NCBI RefSeq assembly: GCF_016025525.2
Contig: NZ_JACSGR010000004.1
Location: forward strand, 62,001-126,000
DNA: 64,000 nt
Source of the DNA: Eikenella glucosivorans
GTDB lineage: Bacteria > Pseudomonadota > Gammaproteobacteria > Burkholderiales > Neisseriaceae
Direction: 5' to 3'
Both the position numbers and the translations under genes were made by a program. The notes below the pieces were generated by a model. That model had not been told where the DNA came from. It worked only from the letters and a program-made list of their open reading frames with translations, and made no database searches. Of the stretch, positions 57,486 to 64,000 are shown in pieces (position 1 is the first letter of the stretch; every line of letters begins with the position of its first letter).

Positions 57486-58718
57486 CTAATTGAACTCACA
57501 GCAGTCCACCCAGCGCCACAGCAGGTAAACCGCATCGGAGTCGTTATTGTTTAAAGCCTGATCGCTACGCCCAATGGCCCAGGAAAAATCACTGGCACCG
57601 AGTCGGTGCGCACCTTTACTATTCAGATTGAAGAAATTGGCCACTTCTCCGCTCAGCTGGCCAAACAGCGTACCGTTGTCAATGCCACTGCCTGCGGCAC
57701 TGCTGTTGGCTGACTGTGCTTCAGGGTAAGGGAACAGCATGGTAGCTTTGAATTCGGATTTGGATGGAAACGGCACGGGCACCGGGGTGCACAATGCTTT
57801 ATCCCCTACGGTGGATACCGAGGCGAAACCTCCAGTGCGGTTGGACAACAGGATTGAGCGATTGAGGATGGTGGACGTGCCAATGATGCTGTTTTTCTCA
57901 GCTGACATCGAGCCGGCTGCCGGCAAATTGTTGCCCATACAACCACCCAGCCAGTAGGCAGCATCATCGGCCGGCCCCCAGCCGATACCGGTGGTATTGG
58001 CTACGCAAGAAGCAGTATGTGCCGGTATGTCGAACAGCGGGTTGTTGACCACGTTGCCGATAGCCATCCATTCCGGATACAGCAGGTTCATAAATACCGG
58101 ATCTTTAGCCGACCAAGTGGGTTGTGTGATTGAGGTTTCCAAATTGCCGCCTTTATGGAAGCAGCGCGGACTCCAGTTATAGGGGTTAAATGGGAACTCC
58201 CAACTGTGGAAATGGCGGAATGAGGTGTCGTAACGGCCTGCCGATCCTTCGCCGGCCGTTTGTAACGTAACCGGTTTCAGCGTGCCGGATAATCGTGCCA
58301 TTTGGCTCAGCATAGGTTTGACTGATGCGCCGTACACCGGCGAGCAGTCGGCGCGGCGTACCACCTCAACAAAACGGGTTGGCAGCCACATACCGCGTGT
58401 GTAGCCGTACACCGCATAAGGTTCCTGCCCGCATTTGCAGGTAGACTGGTTGGTTGCGCCGGGGGGATGTGGCACATCGCTGCCAGCCACGGTGGTATTG
58501 CCCATAATCCGCAAAGGGAAACCTGAATCATAGTTGAAATTCATCAAAGCGTTATAACCGGCATTCGAACAGCTGCCGCTATCTGAATCGTCGCTTTGGG
58601 TACTGCCACTGTTTTGGGGGGTGCCTCCACTTGATCCGGTTGTTCCGGTGGCGTTCAGGCTACCTGAAAATCCCAACAGTACGGCAGCCAGGCTTATAAC
58701 AAAGTATCTGATCTGCAT
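57486..58718 (-). CDS. traU: Conjugal transfer protein TraU
   Basis: 410 residues; signal peptide of about 24 residues, then a Ser/Thr/Asp-rich stretch of 25 residues. The TraU core follows: NALMNFNYDSGFPLRI, CKCGQEPYAVYGYTRGMWLPTRFVEVVRR, a GWGPADDAAYWLGGCMG block and the end YLLWRWVDCCEF. Many Cys residues expected to be disulfide-bonded. A DUS right after the signal peptide encodes GFSGSLN (about 58655-58667). Ten-base gap to the Sel1 gene. Confidence 0.9.
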   Translation of the reverse strand: MQIRYFVISLAAVLLGFSGSLNATGTTGSSGGTPQNSGSTQSDDSDSGSCSNAGYNALMNFNYDSGFPLRIMGNTTVAGSDVPHPPGATNQSTCKCGQEPYAVYGYTRGMWLPTRFVEVVRRADCSPVYGASVKPMLSQMARLSGTLKPVTLQTAGEGSAGRYDTSFRHFHSWEFPFNPYNWSPRCFHKGGNLETSITQPTWSAKDPVFMNLLYPEWMAIGNVVNNPLFDIPAHTASCVANTTGIGWGPADDAAYWLGGCMGNNLPAAGSMSAEKNSIIGTSTILNRSILLSNRTGGFASVSTVGDKALCTPVPVPFPSKSEFKATMLFPYPEAQSANSSAAGSGIDNGTLFGQLSGEVANFFNLNSKGAHRLGASDFSWAIGRSDQALNNNDSDAVYLLWRWVDCCEFN

Positions 58719-58731
58719 GATGTGGCCTCAA

Positions 58732-59862
58732 TTAATCAAACGGCGGAACAGAAACCATCCGCCAAGCGGTTCCTTGTTGCTGCATATAGGTCGGCACAGT
58801 ACGAAGGTTAAGTCGACCGGCTAGAGGGGGAGTCAACGGCGAAGCTGGCAGGCCGGCATCGGCCAGGCCACCCAGGCGGGTATAAAACAGGATGGTTTGC
58901 GGCCGCTCGCGCATAATCCGTTGTGCATAACGTACTTGACGAGCATCACGGCCATCTATAACCAATATGGAGCGGTGACCGGCCGGGTCTAGCGCCAGTA
59001 CGTTGAACCGTGTGCCTTTCGGGTAGACTACCGCCCCAGTAGAAGGATGGCGGATCTCATGGTCGGCGGCCACATAGGGGGTAAACAGACGGTTACTGAT
59101 GGTGGTAGCTGTTGGTAAATCCATTGTGCCTGCCATTTGCCGGTTGAGTGCCTGCGAGGTTTGGCGGGCGTGCGATCGCCAATTAAAGCGGGCGGCAGCC
59201 GAGCGCATCACTTCGGCTTGATCCGGCTCAGTCACGCGCCATTGCCGACCGAGCCGACGGTTGAATTCTTTTCTTTTTACCGCCCGTATGGCAGTAGCTA
59301 AATCAGGTACACCCTGCACCAGATACCATTTGCCACCATCCAAGTGCAGCATGGCAGGAACGTATCCGATGCGGTATTGTCGGAATGCCTGTGGCATGAC
59401 CATGATATTGGGCGGATTGCGCCGGGCCGCTTCAGGCAGTTTGCGCACTAGGTGTTCGGCATAATCGAAAGCTTTGTCTGCCCCGCCGCTACCCCAGCCC
59501 CGGTATAGAAAAACCGTATCTTTACGACCTGCCCCTTGCGTCAGCAGCTTCAACAAATCCGTTTCCGGCATAGCGCGGGAAACGAATACCACAGTCTTTA
59601 CCTCAGCCAGCTGCCGCATGGCAGGGTTCTGTCCAGACGGCATCAGCATCTCATTGGGGCGCAGTGGCAGACCGTTCAGGCTGCCTGAAAACTGTGCCGC
59701 ACGCCGGTGCTGCACCTCTAACAGATTTTGCAGACTGCCTTCTCCAGCTGCGGCATGGCTAGAATACAGGCACCAGACGGCCGCGCACCATAGAGAGCGG
59801 ATAAGGCCCCCAATAGCGCGAGTCCCAAGAATGCTGTTCGGAGCCGAATACGAAAACTTCAT
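58732..59862 (-). CDS. TrbC-TraW fusion protein
   Basis: 376 residues from the ATG at 59862. After a signal-like segment (LWCAAVWCLYSSHAAA) and a DUS-encoded FSGSLN stretch comes a TrbC-type domain (TVVFVSRAMPETDLLKLLTQG, VFLYRGWG; about 85-215), then a TraW-type C-terminal domain (ADHEIRHPSTGAVVYPKGTRFN, ILVIDGRDARQVRYAQRI, RTVPTYMQQQG; about 270-376). In F these are separate genes in the order traW-traU-trbC. The start region overlaps the S26 peptidase gene by about 104 bases; a shorter start is possible. Helps pilus assembly in the periplasm. Confidence 0.8.
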   Translation of the reverse strand: MKFSYSAPNSILGTRAIGGLIRSLWCAAVWCLYSSHAAAGEGSLQNLLEVQHRRAAQFSGSLNGLPLRPNEMLMPSGQNPAMRQLAEVKTVVFVSRAMPETDLLKLLTQGAGRKDTVFLYRGWGSGGADKAFDYAEHLVRKLPEAARRNPPNIMVMPQAFRQYRIGYVPAMLHLDGGKWYLVQGVPDLATAIRAVKRKEFNRRLGRQWRVTEPDQAEVMRSAAARFNWRSHARQTSQALNRQMAGTMDLPTATTISNRLFTPYVAADHEIRHPSTGAVVYPKGTRFNVLALDPAGHRSILVIDGRDARQVRYAQRIMRERPQTILFYTRLGGLADAGLPASPLTPPLAGRLNLRTVPTYMQQQGTAWRMVSVPPFD

Positions 59863-60280
59863 CTCGATCCAATCTGTAAGTCTTGTCCCAAAAGGTCGGC
59901 GGTTTGCCCAGTTTGGCCGCACCGTAGCGTACATCGGCAATCAGCCGACCGTTGATGTAGACATTGCCGCCGGCAATGCGCACTTCGTCGCCGGGCAGTC
60001 CGGCCACCATCTTGCCGATCGGCTGGCCGTCGGCGATCACCGGTACCATACCGCGTGCCGGAAACAGGATGATGTCACCACGCTGCAGAGGTCGTCTTTC
60101 CTGTTGTTTGTCATACCAGTACAGTTGCCAAGGTAGACAGCCCTGCACTTTGGCTTCAAATAACAAAGCACCACGTTGCTGCAATAATGGGCGTGCCGCC
60201 CAAGCAGCAGTAAAAACTGCTATGCCAATAGCAGAAACCAGTAAACGAATTTTGAGTGGCGGTAAAGCCTGTTTCGGCAT
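59759..60280 (-). CDS. S26 signal-peptidase-like protein (TrhF/TraF-peptidase type)
   Basis: 173 residues with an N-terminal membrane segment (LLVSAIGIAVFTAAWAA). S26 features: GDIILFPARG, the lysine box IGKMVAGLPGDEV with Lys90, VYINGR, and GSEQHSWDSRYWGP. At the place of the catalytic Ser the sequence reads QGCLPWQLYW with Cys48; whether this subgroup always uses Cys I cannot say. Likely processes the pilin. Between trbI and the trbC-traW fusion. Confidence 0.8.
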   Translation of the reverse strand: MPKQALPPLKIRLLVSAIGIAVFTAAWAARPLLQQRGALLFEAKVQGCLPWQLYWYDKQQERRPLQRGDIILFPARGMVPVIADGQPIGKMVAGLPGDEVRIAGGNVYINGRLIADVRYGAAKLGKPPTFWDKTYRLDRDEVFVFGSEQHSWDSRYWGPYPLSMVRGRLVPVF

Positions 60281-60291
60281 ACGCTGCCACC

Positions 60292-60864
60292 TTAATCCAA
60301 TTGGCTACCCAGCCGTCCTTCAGAAGCTGCTGCGGGTAGAGCATCATGCCCGACAGGGGTAATGGCAGGAGAAGAAAGTGTCGGTGCGGGTGCAGGTGTG
60401 GTGGCAGATGCAGGTATGGGCGACAGTTTGATACCTAACTCAGCCGCCACCTGTTCAGTCATGTCGGCTTCCGGTGGATAGGTTAACACTGCCGATTTAC
60501 GAACCACAATCCGACCGTCAGCGGCCAATTCATCTAATTTGGTTTGGATGCCGGCCAGCTGTGCCGCTAGTTTCTGCTGTGCCTGTTCCGGGCTGTCAGA
60601 TTGGATATTGGCCAATGCCTCCTGCAGGTAGGCGGCAGCCAGGCGGTCTGAGTCGACTACGGCGATGCCGCCGGCAGCGTGACTGGGGAAAATGGTGCGG
60701 TAAAAGCTGTAGCCGCCCAGTAGTACTGCGAGCACCACCAACACAGTCAGTAGGGTATTGCCATTGCCGCCGGTTTGGCGCGACGGAGAAGCCTCCTCTG
60801 TTTTGATGGCAGGGGCGTGTGTGGAAGCGACCGGGCTGTCGGCCTGGGGATGTTGTTCTGTCAT
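60292..60864 (-). CDS. trbI: Conjugal transfer protein TrbI (F-type)
   Basis: 190 residues. A short cytoplasmic N-terminus, one membrane segment (LLTVLVVLAVLLGGYSFY, about 38-55), then GGIAVVDSDRLAAAYLQEAL and LDELAADGRIVVRKSAVLTYPPEADMTEQVA, the TrbI_Ftype pattern that starts with a VD residue pair. A Pro/Ala/Ser-rich tail of about 45 residues extends it. Located behind traC as in F. Thought to affect pilus retraction or assembly. Confidence 0.8.
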   Translation of the reverse strand: MTEQHPQADSPVASTHAPAIKTEEASPSRQTGGNGNTLLTVLVVLAVLLGGYSFYRTIFPSHAAGGIAVVDSDRLAAAYLQEALANIQSDSPEQAQQKLAAQLAGIQTKLDELAADGRIVVRKSAVLTYPPEADMTEQVAAELGIKLSPIPASATTPAPAPTLSSPAITPVGHDALPAAASEGRLGSQLD

Positions 60865-60884
60865 GATTCGTCCTTTTATGACCT

Positions 60885-63374
60885 TTAGGAAGTGCCGTCG
60901 CCGTACAGCCTATTGGCTTCGGCTTCGACCAAATGAGTGATTTGTTCACCACCGCGCACGCGTCGTTGCAACTCTTTAAACAGATCACCTTCGGTATTGA
61001 ACAGCACGCGGTTGAACGGGGTTTCGATCAGGCGGGCGATGCCGGCACTGCTGCCGCTGCGTACCAAAATTTCGCTGTACTGACCTTTGGCCGTCTGTAC
61101 TTCGCGCATCAACTGTTCGGTGTAGGCATCCACCTGGATCCATTTTTTCGTTACCGCTTCGGCAATCGCCTCCGGCGTCTGCTGCATATGGAATTTGGTG
61201 TGCGCCGAGGCCATGATGGCCGAGCCGTGCGGCGTGCTGTAAATCTGGGCGAAGGTCTGCACCACCACGCCGACCGAGCCGTCTTCCTTGCGCACTTTCG
61301 AGTTCAGCTGGGCGATGAATTTGGCAAACGGCTCGTCGGTCACCCGGTCGCCGCCTTCCTCCACCACCAGCATGCGGCGGCGGCCGTCGCGGCTGGTAAA
61401 CATTTCCTGGGCGATGGTGGTGGACAGCATCATCAGCACCACGTCGCACAGGTGCTTGTTGGTGGTCAGGCCGGACAGTTCGATGACGGTCCAGTCGGCC
61501 TCGGTGCGGAAATTGTTTTCGCCCCGGAACCAGCGCCCCATCGAGCCGGTCGAGCCGAAGGGCGACAGCAGCATCGCCAACTGGTGCTGCTGGTCGGCCA
61601 TGCGGCCGGTCTGGTTGTTCAAAAACTGGATCACGTCGGTAATCTCGGCCTGGTTGCCTTTGTTGGCATACACCGACTTGACCGCTTCCTCGGCCAGCGC
61701 GCGCTGGGTGTCGTCCAAACCTTCCAGCGGTTTGGCCATCTTGCCGATAATCGGCAGGATCAGTTCGATTTCGCGATCTATGTCGGAAATTTTGGTAAAC
61801 GGGTTCAGGCTGACTTCCGAATGGAAATCGAAGTCGATGATTTGTGCACCGGCTGCCTGAGCGGCCGCTAAATAGGATGAACCGGTATCCAGCGTCCAAA
61901 TTTTAGTGCCCATTGACAGCTGGTCTTGGATTAGGCGCTGCACGGCAAAGGTTTTACCGGTGCCGGAGCCGCCGGTCCAAACCCAGTTGTAGTTGAGGTT
62001 GCGCGGGTCAAACAGGGCATAGCGGAACGGGCGGCCGATGCGGGTGGTCAGCAGCATCTCGTTGCCGAAACCCTGCCATTCGTCGGTAACCGGCAACAAG
62101 TGAGCCGCATGGCTGCCGCCCATGGTTTTAAAACGGTGGGTATTCTTAATGGATTCAGGAGAAGCGTTCAGCGGCAGCTGGTTGAAGAAAGATACTTCCG
62201 GCATATAGCGCTCCGGCCGCATCACGAAACCAAGCCGTTTGTAATAGGAGGATAAGGTGGATTGAGCACCGCGAATGGCGTTGGCTGACGCATTGAATAA
62301 GCAAAGACTGGTGCTGACTTCCACCAGGTTGCCTCCCTCGACCATCAACTGAGCCAGCTGCTGATAGCCTTCGCGTTTTTTCTTTAGTTTCGGCGACCAT
62401 TTCAGCATCAGCTGGTTGGCGGATTTCTCCACTTGACCCTGCATGGCACGCACTTTGGCTGCTTTGGTCTGCTGTTCCGGAAAATGGATGGTAGTGCACA
62501 ACGCATAGGGCATACCAATCTGTGGTCCTTTCCCTGGCGGATTGCCTAACAGTTCAATCATGCGTGAAAAGTGGAAAGGCTTCTCCGAGCCTGGATAGCG
62601 ATCGATAGCCAGCAGACCGATATATTGCCGTTCATGCGAATAAGAAAAACCAGAGCAATGAAGTAAGTCGTGACGGCGGTTGTCCCAGTTCATGCGAGAA
62701 CCGACTGGGAACAACTGTTCGTTCAAAGGTGTTTCCTCTTCCACACCGGTATCCCAATCTTCATACACCGAGAAATAGCGGCGCAACACACCCATCAGTG
62801 CCGGGGTAGATAATACGTTTACCTCGATACCCATCACAGCCAGCTGCGATAGCACGCGGTTGCGCAACTTCAAAAACTCATCACACTCCTTGCGGAAGGC
62901 ATCCGTTTCTTTCGGACTACCTGAAAACGGATTCTGCGTTTTAAGTGGAATTTTGAAAGTCCACAGGCAGTAACTTCCCAAAATACGCGTTTCCGTGGTT
63001 GGTACCAGCCGATGGCGGCTACCGCGCTCGATAAAGGCAGCTCGCTCGCGTACTCCGTATTGGGCGGTTTGTACCGCTGCATCACCGAATATGCCGAAAC
63101 GTGCCTGAGTATAAGCTTCGGTAACTGGACGGATATAAGGTGAACCGAAATGAATGAACTGCATGATGGTACCGCCGGGATAAGGCTCATTCAGCAGCAC
63201 CGATGCTGCATCCGGGGTTTTATCATCCCAGCCAGCTAAAGGGGGAAACATGCAAGCTGAACCGATGGCATTATCCGCTTCACAATAGAAAATGCCGTCT
63301 TCGTCATTGCCGGCGGTTAAAGATACATATTGCCAGCCAACATCGCGCTGTTCATTTGATTGGAAAATATTCAT
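60885..63374 (-). CDS. traC: Conjugative transfer ATPase TraC (VirB4-like)
   Basis: 829-residue inner-membrane-associated ATPase that drives pilus assembly. N-terminal TraC/VirB4 domain with the FVLKNRV-like LKLRNRVLSQLAVMGIEV; Walker A GGSGTGKTFAVQ at about 470; TLDTGSSYLAAAQAAGAQIID; Walker B RRRMLVVEEGGDR at about 667; and VVVQTFAQIY (motif of the family) near 705. Codon use becomes more GC-rich in the last 500 residues than in the first 300, which hints at a mosaic origin. Followed by trbI 21 bases later. Confidence 0.93.
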   Translation of the reverse strand: MNIFQSNEQRDVGWQYVSLTAGNDEDGIFYCEADNAIGSACMFPPLAGWDDKTPDAASVLLNEPYPGGTIMQFIHFGSPYIRPVTEAYTQARFGIFGDAAVQTAQYGVRERAAFIERGSRHRLVPTTETRILGSYCLWTFKIPLKTQNPFSGSPKETDAFRKECDEFLKLRNRVLSQLAVMGIEVNVLSTPALMGVLRRYFSVYEDWDTGVEEETPLNEQLFPVGSRMNWDNRRHDLLHCSGFSYSHERQYIGLLAIDRYPGSEKPFHFSRMIELLGNPPGKGPQIGMPYALCTTIHFPEQQTKAAKVRAMQGQVEKSANQLMLKWSPKLKKKREGYQQLAQLMVEGGNLVEVSTSLCLFNASANAIRGAQSTLSSYYKRLGFVMRPERYMPEVSFFNQLPLNASPESIKNTHRFKTMGGSHAAHLLPVTDEWQGFGNEMLLTTRIGRPFRYALFDPRNLNYNWVWTGGSGTGKTFAVQRLIQDQLSMGTKIWTLDTGSSYLAAAQAAGAQIIDFDFHSEVSLNPFTKISDIDREIELILPIIGKMAKPLEGLDDTQRALAEEAVKSVYANKGNQAEITDVIQFLNNQTGRMADQQHQLAMLLSPFGSTGSMGRWFRGENNFRTEADWTVIELSGLTTNKHLCDVVLMMLSTTIAQEMFTSRDGRRRMLVVEEGGDRVTDEPFAKFIAQLNSKVRKEDGSVGVVVQTFAQIYSTPHGSAIMASAHTKFHMQQTPEAIAEAVTKKWIQVDAYTEQLMREVQTAKGQYSEILVRSGSSAGIARLIETPFNRVLFNTEGDLFKELQRRVRGGEQITHLVEAEANRLYGDGTS

Positions 63375-63432
63375 ACCGCTGTGTGCATCTCGCTAAGCGG
63401 CAGCCGCATTCTGCAAGCTGCCGCAGAATGGG

Positions 63433-63864
63433 TCAGAGGGGGTTGTTATTATCGTCCGCAGCTGCAGCCTGATCCGATGTACGTGACGGATTCAGGGTAA
63501 TGGATGCGATGCGTTCGGAATTGAGATTGAGGTATATGTTTTCCACTCGGATTTTGCGAGTCTTGATTGTTTGTCCGTCTTTTTCGTAGGTTTCGGACAA
63601 CTCTTCGCCTTCCACCACCACTGGCATACCTTTAGCCAATAAGTTGTGCAGATGTGTGGCACGACGATTCCAATACTCGCACTCCAGCCACTCAGTCGGT
63701 CCGGCCGCTACATAGCGGTCCTGACCGTCAACTTTTTGCCGTTTGAACCGGTTGGAAGCAATAGAAAAGTTCAGGACGGTACTGGTTTCGCCGTCGCTGC
63801 GATTGATTTCTTTGAGTTCGAAAGACTGTCCGAGATTACCTCGGACAATGATAGAAATAGACAT
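63433..63864 (-). CDS. ssb: Single-stranded DNA-binding protein (element-encoded)
   Basis: 143 residues from the ATG at 63864 (MSISIIVRGNLGQS), with GGAGA upstream. OB-fold pattern: VLNFSIASNRF, GPTEWLECEYWNRRATHLHNLLAKGMPVVVEGEE, and RKIRVENIYLNLN. The C-terminus ends DDNNNPL and lacks the acidic DDDIPF tip that binds partner proteins in housekeeping SSB. Protects single-strand DNA during transfer. First gene of the long minus-strand operon behind a good promoter. Confidence 0.88.
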   Translation of the reverse strand: MSISIIVRGNLGQSFELKEINRSDGETSTVLNFSIASNRFKRQKVDGQDRYVAAGPTEWLECEYWNRRATHLHNLLAKGMPVVVEGEELSETYEKDGQTIKTRKIRVENIYLNLNSERIASITLNPSRTSDQAAAADDNNNPL

Positions 63865-63949
63865 ACGGCCTGTCTCCACGTGGGAAACGGCCGAATTGTG
63901 AATAACAGATTGGCAATCAACCCGTTTTGTTGCAGATGGGGGTAAGGGG

Positions 63950-63978
63950 AGTGTAGTCTGGCATGACAGGTCTGTCAA
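63950..63978 (-). promoter_or_regulatory. Strong sigma-70 promoter with overlapping palindrome, ssb-traC operon
   Basis: On the minus strand: -35 TTGACA (63978-63973), 17-base spacer, -10 TACACT (63955-63950). The -35 overlaps the palindrome TGACAG-2N-CTGTCA at 63964-63977, a good candidate operator for a regulator of the transfer operon. The start codon of ssb lies 86 bases downstream. Confidence 0.65.
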
Positions 63979-64000
63979 GTGGGGTATTTACCCAGCATCA

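Noticed and set aside
60933..61871. A 312-codon frame antisense to traC
   Set aside because: A shadow of GC-rich codons in traC; Gly/His/Val-rich composition with no domain pattern.

Overview
Organism. The window looks like a chromosomal segment of a Neisseriaceae bacterium, most likely Eikenella. The repeated 12-mer AGGCTACCTGAA, often as inverted pairs behind genes, matches the DNA uptake sequence (DUS) dialect described for Eikenella. The core genes on the left (a Znu-type zinc ABC operon, a PotF-like lipoprotein, hemC) fit a beta-proteobacterium. This is inferred from sequence alone.

Layout. 1-9109 is host chromosome: a divergent, probably Zur-controlled zinc ABC transporter (znuC, a small EF-Tu-like protein gene, znuB, partial znuA), a polyamine-type binding lipoprotein, a two-gene AT-rich islet (a secreted protein and a HARE-HTH/PD-(D/E)XK nuclease-like protein), hemC, a hemerythrin-like protein, and a divergent SDR/LysR pair. 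From about 9110-9300 to past the right edge lies an integrative conjugative element (ICE). It encodes an F-type (MPF_F) type IV secretion system split into blocks: traD/MobH-type traI with a DUF4400 gene (9300-14622, minus); a plus-strand operon with a GspE/PilB-like ATPase, DsbA-like, OmpA-like, TraL, E, K, B, V and a TraA-like pilin, followed by topB and a peptidoglycan amidase (15800-25489); and a long minus-strand operon running ssb, traC, trbI, an S26 peptidase, a trbC-traW fusion, traU, a Sel1-repeat protein, traF, traH, traG, an lprI-like gene (63864 down to 48848).

Between these blocks, 25.5-38.0 kb is an accessory array of mostly unknown genes (DUF3577, DUF3275, a DUF1281-like protein, a SNF2-like helicase, an NPPY methyltransferase). 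Twelve of these transcription units start with a short structured leader in which one G-rich strand can pair either with a nearby C-rich strand or with a distal strand next to a T tract. The alternative pairings are preserved although the sequences differ, which suggests a family of attenuators or a shared RNA switch. Six of the genes also carry a conserved repeat of about 95 bp upstream, giving a cassette-like appearance.

38.1-44.4 kb carries a haem-scavenging cargo: a Slam outer-membrane translocon, a secreted hemophilin-like (HphA-like) protein and a large TonB-dependent receptor. A decayed copy of the 3' end of the neighbouring gene lies on its far side. 44.7-48.8 kb is an AT-rich recombination/mating module: an orphan PaaA2-like antitoxin, a serine recombinase with a candidate res site, a lipoprotein, a tyrosine recombinase, a lytic transglycosylase and small exported proteins.

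How it fits together. The element encodes a relaxase, coupling protein, pilus and mating-pair machinery, at least four peptidoglycan-cleaving domains to cross the wall, ssb and topB for single-strand DNA handling, and an iron/haem uptake system as a fitness cargo. The most unusual points are the twelve leaders, TraG fused to two peptidoglycan-hydrolase-like domains with a lysozyme-inhibitor-like gene directly after it, a GspE/PilB-type ATPase in an F-type system, and the hemophilin cargo. The right end of the element is not in the window.
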